This document shows positions 1-7,131 of a DNA stretch of 40,829 nt, one piece after another. Every line of letters begins with the position of its first letter. Within the stretch, counting starts at the first letter, position 1. Origin of the DNA: Phocaeicola paurosaccharolyticus JCM 15092 (GTDB lineage: Bacteria; Bacteroidota; Bacteroidia; Bacteroidales; Bacteroidaceae). Under the pieces are notes generated by a model that was given only the letters and a program-made list of their open reading frames with translations, ran no database searches and was not told the DNA's origin. The translations under genes and the position numbers were made by a program. Where the stretch lies: the NCBI RefSeq assembly GCF_000613805.1, contig NZ_BAJR01000030.1, positions 1 to 40,829 on the forward strand. The letters are read 5' to 3'.

Positions 1-156
1 TTAAAATATCTAAAGTTAATCATTCCTAACAAAAGTATATAAAATAAATCTATATATCAAAATATTTTTTACATAAATTAATTAATAATGATCATAATTC
101 AAAAGCATAGAATCTATGCAGAAATAACAATATGATTCATCAGCTAGTATAATAAA

Positions 157-245
157 ATCTGTCATGATTGATTCATAAACCGATCATGACAGATTGATCA
201 ACGAATCATGATCGGTTGAATAACTTATCATGATCCGTTTCTTAG
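157..245. repeat. Four-unit 22-bp periodic repeat, locus 1
   Basis: The core CATGA recurs at 163, 185, 207 and 229, a spacing of exactly 22 bp. Units drift in sequence but fit roughly CATGATCGGTTGA followed by an A/T-rich tail ending in AT, so each junction tends towards the palindrome ATCATGAT. The same arrangement, with the same first (AAAATCTGTCRTGATTG) and last (TTATCATGATYCRTTTC) units, occurs at 31711-31800. Both copies are intergenic. Confidence 0.8.
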
Positions 246-371
246 TGAAGAAGATTGATAATACAGCCGTGAACTTTAAGTTTATAGTTAAGCATTACGA
301 CGTTAACGGTAAGCAACTATCTATACAATATACAAGCCACTGGTAGACTATGTATAAAATAAAAAGAGAAT

Positions 372-446
372 TAACCATTAAGAAATTAAGAGGCATTAAC
401 TTTATTCTCAAATTTGAACTTGATAGCCTTAACATCTTAATGGTTA
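372..446. repeat. 12-bp inverted repeat downstream of the DUF6144-like gene
   Basis: TAACCATTAAGA at 372-383 is matched perfectly by TCTTAATGGTTA at 435-446, separated by 51 bp. Partial inner pairing (TTAAGAGGC with GCCTTAA) could extend it into a long hairpin in the RNA from the minus-strand gene that ends at 453. It may be a 3' stabiliser or terminator; it has no strong T-run. Confidence 0.45.
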
Positions 447-452
447 GAAAAA

Positions 453-985
453 TTAGAATAAGATTGTACCCAACGGCACAATTTTCATAAGGCATTCATC
501 ATCGCCAACTTTGATGCTTTTGAGCAGCTCAACATCGACTTCACATCCAAACGCTTTCTCGAAAAGCACTTTACTGTAACCGGTAGTGCACTGACACCAG
601 GTTTTCGTCGGTAATTTTTGCACTTCGGCAAGCATCGGGCAGGGACAGAACGGAAACATAAGAAAAAGTGCTCCGTCGCGATATGACAAGCCGGCGGCTT
701 GAGCTTTCTTCTGCGAACCGAATTCCTCCAAATTGGAAGCGTTTGCCATCAACTCTTTTACCAATGCCAGTTTTTCGTCCATCTCATAGCCGCATTGGCA
801 GCTGATTCGGATGCTTTTGACGGTTGGAGAATCGAAACTTTCTTCCAAACGTTTCATCGTGTTTGCTACCCAATCCTGATTGTTTTCCAAAGGATGATCC
901 ACAATTGTTTCTGCCGTATTTTCGTCGCTTTCGTTTTTACAGCGTTGAAAATCGCCTGTTCCTGAATTTTTCTTATATCGAACAT
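453..985 (-). CDS. Cysteine-rich DUF6144-like protein (frameshifted as given)
   Basis: About 177 residues when repaired. The start MFDIRKIQEQAIFNAVK (ATG at 985) is in one frame, and the body from DHPLENNQDW onwards is in another. Adding one A to the A5 run at 934-938 (minus-strand reading) joins them as AVKNESDENTAETIVDHPLENN, so a single-base deletion is the likely cause. The body has clustered cysteines: SCQCGYE, FPFCPCPM and WCQCTTGYSKVLFE. This pattern matches what I remember of the DUF6144 family, whose function is unknown; the assignment is from memory. The cysteines suggest a metal- or thiol-dependent role (inference). A long leader with a TATCTTTG -7 box at 1187-1194 precedes it. Confidence 0.7.
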
Positions 986-1486
986 AGTTTTTTGATAATT
1001 ATTTAAAATAGAAATAGTTGTCCCAAAAAAGGGATACTGTTTTCCTGATAATAAAAAGTACACGAAACCTTTCCCGAAAAGAGTATTCGGAATAATCAAA
1101 CATTAACCTGTGGTTTTCTGAGGTTAACTATGCTGCAATTACCAATTTAAGAATAGTGTTCAAGGTTATTATTTTTGGTCTAGATGCAAAGATAATGAAA
1201 ACATTCATTCCGTTTTCTATTTTAATACAAGAATTGTTGAGTATAAATTAACTTTAGTAACCCTGTAAATAATGAATCTTACATCATCCCCACTGAATGT
1301 GGCTCTAAATGATTTCAGCTTTGCATTGAAAAACTACAATTTATAGGAGTAAGAGATATTTCTTTCTTCTTATTCAGATTATCCAAAATTTATGCTTAAA
1401 TCTTCAAGCCCTCAGAATTTCGGTATGATCCTAAAATATCCACTGATCCGCTGATCCCTTAATTCGATGTAAATAGCTGATATATA
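986..1486. other. Non-coding stretch between DUF6144-like gene and tRNA unit
   Basis: I see no gene in this 500-bp stretch. On the minus strand it contains a possible -7 box TATCTTTG (1194-1187) and, towards the DUF6144-like start, small hairpins: TTAACCT/AGGTTAA (1103-1109 with 1121-1127) and CCGAA/TTCGG near 1075-1092. This could be an untranslated leader of about 200 nt. I do not recognise a known riboswitch. Confidence 0.5.
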
Positions 1487-1527
1487 AGTAAAAAGGAAAC
1501 TAATTAATATTTAGTTTCCTTTTTACT
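1487..1527 (-). terminator. Rho-independent terminator of the tRNA-Lys unit
   Basis: A perfect 17-bp stem (1487-1503 with 1511-1527) and a 7-nt loop, A/T-flanked on both sides, lie 3 bp beyond the 3' end of the second tRNA on the minus strand. It is symmetrical and could also stop rightward transcription. Confidence 0.8.
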
Positions 1528-1530
1528 TTG

Positions 1531-1603
1531 TACACCCTCAGGGATTCGAACCCTGGACCCACTGATTAAGAGTCAGTTGCTCTACCAACTGAGCTAAGAG
1601 TGC
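1531..1603 (-). tRNA. tRNA-Lys (anticodon CTT), distal copy
   Basis: A 73-nt cloverleaf on the minus strand. The acceptor stem GCACTCT pairs with AGGGTGT with two G-U pairs, followed by discriminator A. The D arm has AGCTCAGTTGGTAGAGC, the anticodon loop is CTCTTAA (anticodon CTT), and the T arm contains GGTTCGAATCC. CCA is not encoded. It is identical over its length to the copy at 1640-1712, 36 bp away, and lies in the same transcription unit. Confidence 0.96.
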
Positions 1604-1639
1604 AAAATAATATAATTCTTTTTAAAAACGCTTCAAGAG

Positions 1640-1712
1640 TACACCCTCAGGGATTCGAACCCTGGACCCACTGATTAAGAGTCAGTTGCTCTACCAACTG
1701 AGCTAAGAGTGC
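1640..1712 (-). tRNA. tRNA-Lys (anticodon CTT), proximal copy
   Basis: The same 73-nt cloverleaf as the copy at 1531-1603, with anticodon CTT and a GGTTCGAATCC T arm. It is the first gene after the promoter at 1731-1761. The 36-bp spacer between copies holds no other gene. A tandem duplication giving a higher dose of one lysine tRNA is the simplest explanation. Confidence 0.96.
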
Positions 1713-1730
1713 ATTTCTGTTTTGCGGTTG

Positions 1731-1761
1731 CAAAGGTAGGCTATTTTTTCAAAAGCGCAAA
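1731..1761 (-). promoter_or_regulatory. Promoter of the tRNA-Lys pair (Bacteroidetes type)
   Basis: Reading the minus strand, TTTG (1761-1758) is followed after 19 bp by TACCTTTG (1738-1731). This fits the Bacteroides sigma-ABfr consensus TTTG-N19-TAnnTTTG. The first tRNA begins about 19 bp downstream. Confidence 0.75.
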
Positions 1762-1799
1762 TAATAATAATGTTTTTTTACCCCTTTCCATCACATTTT

Positions 1800-2602
1800 T
1801 CAATCTAGAAAGTATATTTCAGAAGGAATAGTTCGCCTCAGTGCAACCAACTGAAAGTCCTTTCCTGCGATGATTCCTCTATCAAGAAGATGCATCTCAA
1901 CGGTCTTATATGCCAACTCCGGATGGTTATTATCTTTACTTAAATGGCAGAGCATATATACTTAAGATTTGCTTGGAAATTTTCTGCAAGGAATTCGGCA
2001 GTTTCTCTATTGCTCATATGACCATTGGGACCAGCTATCCTCTCCTTAAGATATTTGGGGTATGGACCCATAGCCAACATCTCATCATCATAATTTGCCT
2101 CCAATATTAAATAATCTGCTCTTTTTATGTATTTGGCTGCAGTTTCAGTAATATGACCAAGATCAGTAAGGAATGAGAATACCTTTCCATCTATCTCAAT
2201 GCAATAACCTACATTGTCGGTTCCGTCATGAGGTACCTCAAAAGCTGTGATCTTGAAATCTCCTACCTCAACACTCTCCTCTTTTTTTATGAAATTGACA
2301 GAGGTAGATAGTTTTTCTGTTACACAATAACTCTTATTTATTCCTTTATGTATTTCGGGTGTAGTGAATACTGGTATGCCATATTTCTCTCCAAGGTTTC
2401 CTACTGCTTTTATATGGTCTGCGTGGTCGTGAGTGATGAATACTGCTTTAATCGTGCTAAAATCTAGTTTGTAGTCTTTAAATATCTTTTTTACATTTCT
2501 TATTCCTATTCCTGCATCAATCAATATGCCATTTTTTTCAGTTCCTAAATAGTAACAATTTCCGCTGCTTCCACTTCCTAAACTTAAAAACTTTATTTTC
2601 AT
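1800..2602 (-). CDS. MBL-fold hydrolase, YycJ/WalJ type (frameshifted as given)
   Basis: About 267 residues when repaired. This is a metallo-beta-lactamase-fold protein of the YycJ/WalJ group, which are predicted exonuclease-like or housekeeping hydrolases. The N-terminus MKIKFLSLGSGSSGNCYYL and the metal motif THDHADH (residues 57-63) are clear, with later metal ligands around HDGTDNVGY and TDLGH. The long frame stops early at 1940 after NLKYI. Inserting one G between 1952 and 1953 restores NLKYIWLCHLSKDNNHPEL and runs on through YKTVEMHLLDRGIIAGKDF to a TGA at 1800. A single missing base in a GG pair explains it. It diverges from arsR. Confidence 0.88.
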
Positions 2603-2755
2603 TATCGAGTACTATCTTTATTCATTCTAAAAACAAAGAACAAATATAGGTAAAAAGAAAGAGCCAATCTTTACTTTTTAAGGAAATAAAAGAATATGAT
2701 TGATTATTGATAAAATCCTTAGATATGTTTATCTGTAATTTTTTTCAGATTATGT

Positions 2756-2790
2756 TTTGATATTTATTTATCTATTCGTAGTTTTGCGAA
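2756..2790 (+). promoter_or_regulatory. arsR promoter with overlapping ArsR-type operator
   Basis: TTTG at 2756-2759, a 19-bp spacer and TAGTTTTG at 2779-2786 make a near-ideal Bacteroidetes promoter. The -7 box sits inside the interrupted palindrome TTCG-N8-CGAA (2775-2790), a plausible repressor site that would cover the box. The same block, including the flanking AACARACAA, recurs at 3157-3179 before arsE. Binding by ArsR is inferred. Confidence 0.7.
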
Positions 2791-2807
2791 CAACAAACAA
2801 AATAATT

Positions 2808-3131
2808 ATGAAAGATAAAAAGTATACATCTGAACAGGAACAGATTGCTCGCTTTGCTAAGGCGATGGGACATCCTGCAAGAATGGCGATACTGTCATTC
2901 CTGTCAAACCAAGAGAGTTGCTACTTTGGTGGAATTCATGAAGAATTACCTATTGCAAAGGCTACTGTATCACAACATCTTAAAGAGTTGAAGGATGCTG
3001 GGCTGATACAAGGTGAAATTGAAGGCCCTAAGGTGAAATATTGTATTAACAAAGAGAATTTTGAATTAGCACGTAACCTATTCCATAATTTTCTGTCGGA
3101 ACCTAAATGTAAAGGTGACGAGTGCTGCTAG
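2808..3131 (+). CDS. arsR: ArsR-family arsenic-responsive repressor
   Basis: 107 residues. ATG at 2808 is chosen because an upstream in-frame start at 2757 would place the promoter and operator inside the gene. Winged helix-turn-helix: FAKAMGHPARMAILSFL (about 16-32), then the recognition helix region AKATVSQHLKELKDAGLI (about 58-75). There is no classical CVC-type metal site in the recognition helix. Cysteines occur at QESCYF and in the tail PKCKGDECC, which probably form the trivalent arsenic sensor (inference). First gene of the ars operon; expected to repress it and release DNA on binding As(III) or organoarsenicals. Confidence 0.93.
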   Translation: MKDKKYTSEQEQIARFAKAMGHPARMAILSFLSNQESCYFGGIHEELPIAKATVSQHLKELKDAGLIQGEIEGPKVKYCINKENFELARNLFHNFLSEPKCKGDECC

Positions 3132-3138
3132 GAACAGC

Positions 3139-3172
3139 TTTTTTTTAATATGTATATTCGTAGTTCTGCGAA
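3139..3172 (+). promoter_or_regulatory. Second ArsR-type operator/promoter, before arsE
   Basis: TTCG-N8-CGAA at 3157-3172 embeds TAGTTCTG (3161-3168), a one-base variant of the TAnnTTTG -7 box. TTTT at 3139-3142 is at the right distance for -33. The block ATTCGTAGTTYTGCGAAYAA is shared almost base for base with the arsR promoter, so this looks like an internal, co-regulated start for arsE-acr3. Confidence 0.6.
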
Positions 3173-3203
3173 TAACAGACAATAATCTATAAATTAATAA
3201 AAT

Positions 3204-3437
3204 ATGGAAATTAAAGTATTGGGAACAGGATGCCCAAGTTGTAAGGCATTGTATGAGACTGTAAAACAGGCTGTCGAAGAAATTGGCAGTGATGCTTCTG
3301 TGATAAAAGAGGAAGATCTGCTGAAGATTATGAACTATAATGTCTTATCACTTCCTGCACTGGTTATTGATGAAAAAGTTGTTTCAGCAGGAAAGAAATT
3401 ATCATTAAATGAGGTAAAGAAATTTATTAATCAATAA
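3204..3437 (+). CDS. arsE: ArsE-like small thioredoxin-fold disulfide protein
   Basis: 77 residues, the size of the redox-active disulfide protein 2/MTH895 group. The fold starts with beta strand MEIKVLGTG, then the dithiol GCPSCKALYE (Cys10 and Cys13) and the cis-proline segment LSLPALVIDEKVV. In Bacteroides vulgatus the three genes after arsR were named arsE, arsF and arsG and linked to reduction and export of nitro-aromatic arsenicals; order and families here match. Likely passes electrons to the periplasmic partner ArsF through the membrane protein ArsG (inference). Starts 32 bp after the internal operator. Confidence 0.85.
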   Translation: MEIKVLGTGCPSCKALYETVKQAVEEIGSDASVIKEEDLLKIMNYNVLSLPALVIDEKVVSAGKKLSLNEVKKFINQ

Positions 3438-3447
3438 TAATCTGTTT

Positions 3448-3909
3448 ATGAAAAGCTTATTTTTTTATTTAATGCTACTATCAATGACTCTTGCCTCATG
3501 TGGAGAAAACTCAAAGAGCGAACAACAAAATAATAATGAACCAAAAGAGGCTACGTCAAAACTATCTGCCAACCATATTGAGGTACTATACTTCCATGGA
3601 AGCCAAAGGTGTATAACATGTAGGGCAATCGAAAGTAATACATTGGCACTTCTTGATTCTCTATATACCAAAGAGAAGGCTGACGGAAAAATTGTATTTC
3701 GCGTAATAGATATCTCGGATGAAAAGAATGAGAAGATAGCTGACAAATACGAGGTGACTTGGTCTTCCCTATTCGTAAATGGATGGAAAAATGGAAAAGA
3801 GAGCGTAAACAATATGACTGAGTTCGGCTTCTCATATGCCAAGAATTCTCCAGATGAATTCAAGAAAGGTCTGAAGGATAAGATTGATCAAATGCTAAGT
3901 GAGCTATAA
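3448..3909 (+). CDS. arsF: ArsF-like thioredoxin-fold lipoprotein
   Basis: 153 residues. It has a lipoprotein signal peptide, MKSLFFYLMLLSMTLASCGE with lipobox LASC, so it should be anchored outside the cytoplasm with Cys18 lipidated. The mature part has EVLYFHGSQRCITCRAIE, a CxxC dithiol near residues 55-58, then a thioredoxin-like segment ending in NMTEFGFSYAKNSPDEFKKG. This is the family annotated in Bacteroidales as nitrophenyl compound nitroreductase subunit ArsF. Ten bases after arsE and overlapping the region before arsG, so co-transcribed. The enzymatic role itself is not shown by the sequence. Confidence 0.83.
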   Translation: MKSLFFYLMLLSMTLASCGENSKSEQQNNNEPKEATSKLSANHIEVLYFHGSQRCITCRAIESNTLALLDSLYTKEKADGKIVFRVIDISDEKNEKIADKYEVTWSSLFVNGWKNGKESVNNMTEFGFSYAKNSPDEFKKGLKDKIDQMLSEL

Positions 3910-3910
3910 G

Positions 3911-4618
3911 ATGGATATTATTCAATCTATATTAGACAGTAGCACTATTCCTACAATTACAACTTTCCTATTAGGAATATTGACTGCGGTGAGCCCATGT
4001 CCTCTTGCAACTAATATTACTGCCATAGGCTTTATCAGCAAGGATATTAAAACTCCGCATCGTATATTCATAAATGGACTGCTCTATACTTTAGGGAGGA
4101 TGCTAAGCTACACTGCTTTAGGATTTATCATTATTCCTATATTACGCGAGGGAGCAAGCATATTCATGATACAGAAGTCCGTAAGTAAGTATGGAGAGAT
4201 GTTTATAGCTCCGGTAATGATTATCATTGGGATAATTATGCTCGACATCATTAAACTAAACTTACCTAAAGTGAATGTAGGTGTTGAGCGTATAAAGGAC
4301 AGATTAAAAGGTGGCTGTGGTGCTACATTCCTAGGAATTCTTTTTGCTCTTGCTTTCTGTCCCTCAAGCGGTTTAATATATTTCGGGATGCTTATGCCAC
4401 TTTCTGCAGCCGAGTCAGGTGGCTATCTGTTACCTGTTATATATGCTATTGCAACAGGTTTGCCCGTAATCCTCTTTGCATGGATATTGGCTTATAGCAT
4501 GGCAGGCTTGGGTAAGTTCTATAACAGAATACAAGTTTTTGAGAAGTGGTTCCGTAAGATAGTAGCTCTTCTTTTTATTGCCATTGGAATATATTATGCA
4601 ATAGTATTTTATTTATAA
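3911..4618 (+). CDS. arsG: ArsG-like CcdA/DsbD-type membrane protein
   Basis: 235 residues from ATG at 3911, right after the arsF stop; a GTG at 3899 is also in frame but overlaps arsF. About six membrane segments. Two membrane-embedded cysteine motifs, LTAVSPCPLATNITAIGF near the start and ALAFCPSSGLIYFGM in the middle, are the paired cysteines of CcdA/DsbD electron carriers. The family is annotated as the ArsG aromatic arsenical efflux permease in Bacteroides. The fold equally fits a transmembrane carrier of reducing power from cytoplasmic ArsE to periplasmic ArsF. Both readings agree that ArsE, ArsF and ArsG act together. Confidence 0.83.
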   Translation: MDIIQSILDSSTIPTITTFLLGILTAVSPCPLATNITAIGFISKDIKTPHRIFINGLLYTLGRMLSYTALGFIIIPILREGASIFMIQKSVSKYGEMFIAPVMIIIGIIMLDIIKLNLPKVNVGVERIKDRLKGGCGATFLGILFALAFCPSSGLIYFGMLMPLSAAESGGYLLPVIYAIATGLPVILFAWILAYSMAGLGKFYNRIQVFEKWFRKIVALLFIAIGIYYAIVFYL

Positions 4619-4644
4619 ACAATAATCATAAAAATAATATCGTT

Positions 4645-4974
4645 ATGAAAAAAATAGAAATATTCGATCCTGCTATGTGTTGCCCTACAGGATTGTGTGG
4701 AACAAATATAAACCCTGATTTGATGAGAATTGCTGTAGTAATTGAGGCTCTTAAGAGACAGGGAGTGACTGTAGTACGTCATAATCTACGTGACGAACCA
4801 CAAGTGTATGTTACAAATAAGGTAGTTAATGAATTCCTTCAGAAAAATGGAGCGGAATCTCTGCCAATCACTTTGGTAGACGATGAGGTTGCTGTATCAA
4901 AAGGATATCCAACAACCAAACAGATGAGTGAATGGACCGGAATTAACCTGGATTTGATGCCTGCATATAAGTAA
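4645..4974 (+). CDS. arsD: ArsD arsenite metallochaperone
   Basis: 109 residues, near the family length of about 120. The N-terminal MKKIEIFDPAMCCPTGLCG carries Cys12, Cys13 and Cys18, exactly the three As(III) ligands of the ArsD family. The thioredoxin-like body includes SLPITLVDDEVAVSKGYPT. The C-terminal vicinal cysteine pairs seen in some proteobacterial ArsD proteins are absent. ArsD delivers arsenite to ArsA, encoded directly downstream (5 bp gap). Confidence 0.95.
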   Translation: MKKIEIFDPAMCCPTGLCGTNINPDLMRIAVVIEALKRQGVTVVRHNLRDEPQVYVTNKVVNEFLQKNGAESLPITLVDDEVAVSKGYPTTKQMSEWTGINLDLMPAYK

Positions 4975-4979
4975 TTGAG

Positions 4980-6691
4980 ATGAAAGAATTTAATATTAAT
5001 GATATGGAACTCACCAAATACCTATTCTTTACCGGAAAAGGTGGTGTGGGTAAGACATCTTTGGCTTGTTCAACAGCAATCGGACTGGCTGACAGAGGTA
5101 AGAAAATATTACTTATCAGCACCGATCCTGCATCCAATCTGCAAGATGTATTTAATGAGTCACTGAATGGACATGGTACCGAGATTAAAGAGGTACCTGG
5201 TTTGACAGTGGTAAACCTAGACCCTGAGCAGGCTGCTGCTGAGTACAGAGAGAGTGTGATAGCTCCATATAGGGGACTTCTTCCTGTGAGCGTGATACAA
5301 AATATGGAAGAACAACTTTCAGGCTCTTGTACTGTAGAGATTGCTGCATTCAATGAATTTTCTGATTTTATTACATCGGCTGAGAGTGCAAGGAGTATGA
5401 CCATATTATTTTTGATACTGCTCCTACTGGGCATACTCTGCGTATGTTACAACTTCCTTCTGCATGGAGCACTTTTATAAGTGAGAGTACTCACGGAGCA
5501 TCTTGTCTGGGACAACTTTCAGGATTGGAAACTCGTAAAGAGATATATAAGCAAGCTGTAAATACTCTGGCAGATGGAAATGCAACACGTCTTGTATTGG
5601 TAAGCCGTCCTGATACTGCTCCTCTTAAGGAGGCCGCTCGCTCTTCAAAAGAGCTTCAGCTATTGGGTATTAAGAACCAGCTGCTGGTAATAAACGGATT
5701 GCTTCAAGAGACAGACGAAATGGATACTCTCTCGTCACAGATCTATGAACGTCAACATGGTGCAATGAATAATATTCCTGATACACTAAAGGGTTATCCT
5801 ATCGACTTTGTTCCGTTACGCTCATACAACCTCTCATCTATTGAGAATATAAGACGTATGTTGCTTGATGATAAGATAAAGGATGTAAATGGTTATACTC
5901 CGCTCACTCCTTCGCATACTTTGGATTCATTGGTTGCCGATCTGCACAAAAGTGGTAAGCGTGTCATCTTTACAATGGGAAAAGGTGGCGTAGGTAAGAC
6001 AACTATAGCAACAGAAATTGCTCTTAAACTGAAGAGCATGGGTACTAGTGTACACCTTACAACGACCGATCCTGCAAATCACCTCAACTATGAAGCTGCT
6101 ATAAAAGCGGGAATCTCTGTTAGCAGGATTGATGAAGAGGAGGTATTAGAGGCTTATAAAAATGAGGTAAGAAGTAAGGCGGCATCAGTGATGACAGCAG
6201 AGGATATGGAGTATATCGAAGAGGATCTTCGTTCTCCGTGTACTCAAGAGATTGCTGTATTCCGTGCCTTTGCAGAGATAGTTGACAAGGCAGAAAATCA
6301 GGTGGTGGTTATTGATACTGCTCCTACGGGGCATACTTTGTTACTACTGGATGCTACTGAAAGTTACCATAAAGAGGTGGAACGTACTCATGGGGATTCT
6401 CCTGAATCGGTAAAGAAATTGCTTCCAAGACTGAGAAATGAGAAGGAAACTGAGGTGGTTATAGTGACATTGCCTGAGGCAACTCCTGTTTTCGAGGCTC
6501 AGAGACTGCAAGCTGACTTGAAACGTGCCGGTATACATAACAGATGGTGGGTAGTAAATGCTTGTCTTTCACTTACAGAGACAAAAAATAAGTTCCTGCA
6601 GACAAAAGCTCAGAATGAGTTGATATGGATAAAAAAGGTTGAGGAATTGTCGAATGGCAATACAGCACTTATAGCTTGGAAAAATAGTTAG
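4980..6691 (+). CDS. arsA: ArsA arsenite-stimulated ATPase (frameshifted as given)
   Basis: About 570 residues when repaired, close to the 583 of E. coli plasmid ArsA. Two homologous halves each carry the P-loop GKGGVGKT (residues 19-26 and at about 5989-6001) and the DTAPTGHTL signature. The three metal cysteines are in SGSCTVEIAAF, GASCLGQLSG and RSPCTQEIAVF. The frame breaks near 5394: the sequence reads GAR then SMTILF, but one added A in GGAG gives ARKYDHIIFDTAPTGHTL and continues into the second frame. The identical phrase in the second half confirms the repair. It powers arsenite export with the Acr3 permease or supplies it with arsenite from ArsD. Confidence 0.93.
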
Positions 6692-6695
6692 AACA

Positions 6696-7124
6696 ATGAA
6701 AATATTAATTCTTTGTACGGGAAATAGTTGCCGTAGCCAGATGTCACATGGCTTCATGCAATCATTCGATAAAAATCTTAAAGTCTTTTCGGCAGGTACC
6801 AAACCTGCTGAAAAGGTAAACCCTATGGCGGTGAAGGTGATGGCTGAGTGTGGTATAGATATATCTCAGCATAAGCCTAAGAATGTAAACATTTACGTTG
6901 ATGAGCCATGGGATTATGTTATAACTGTTTGTGGTGGTGCTATGGAGAGTTGCCCTACTTTTGCAGGAAAAGTAAAGAACAGACTGCATATCGGATTTGA
7001 TGATCCTTCTGAAGCTGTAGGCAGTGTCGAATTTATAGATAGCGAGTTTCATAGAGTATGTGATGAGATAAAAGAGCGTTTCTATGACTTTTATATCAAC
7101 GAAGTAAAACCTCAACTTAAATAG
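6696..7124 (+). CDS. arsC: ArsC arsenate reductase (LMW-phosphatase fold)
   Basis: 142 residues. It belongs to the thioredoxin-coupled arsenate reductase family. The P-loop nucleophile is Cys7 in LCTGNSCRS (CX5R), and Cys79 and Cys86 in VCGGAMESC have the seven-residue spacing of the resolving cysteines of the Staphylococcus plasmid enzyme (82 and 89). It reduces As(V) to As(III) for export by the neighbouring Acr3. Four bases follow arsA and seven precede acr3, so they are co-transcribed. Confidence 0.94.
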   Translation: MKILILCTGNSCRSQMSHGFMQSFDKNLKVFSAGTKPAEKVNPMAVKVMAECGIDISQHKPKNVNIYVDEPWDYVITVCGGAMESCPTFAGKVKNRLHIGFDDPSEAVGSVEFIDSEFHRVCDEIKERFYDFYINEVKPQLK

Positions 7125-7131
7125 AAATATC

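Larger units (their letters stand above)
1..452. other. Non-coding stretch at window start
   Basis: No convincing gene lies here; the short open frames are AT-rich and have no family features. It holds three structured elements: a 15-bp perfect palindrome at 105-119 (GCATAGA-A-TCTATGC), the four-unit 22-bp periodic repeat at about 157-240, and a 12-bp perfect inverted repeat (372-383 and 435-446). The last sits just downstream of the minus-strand gene ending at 453. Confidence 0.7.

Noticed and set aside
157..245. The 22-bp repeats as a CRISPR array
   Set aside because: Units are contiguous and degenerate with no separate unique spacers, no cas genes nearby, and only four units.
372..446. 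Invertible promoter or recombination site
   Set aside because: The interior is only 51 bp with no promoter-like sequence, and no recombinase gene is in the window.
295..495. 66-codon open frame on the minus strand
   Set aside because: AT-rich, hydrophobic by composition, overlaps the repeat region and the end of the DUF6144-like gene.
986..1486. A known riboswitch or remnant transposase in the gap before the tRNAs
   Set aside because: No matching conserved core or translated similarity could be recognised in any frame.
5380..5410. Programmed ribosomal frameshift in arsA and lon
   Set aside because: No slippery heptamer or downstream structure is evident, and the fix required is always a missing or extra base in a short run, as also seen in six unrelated genes.
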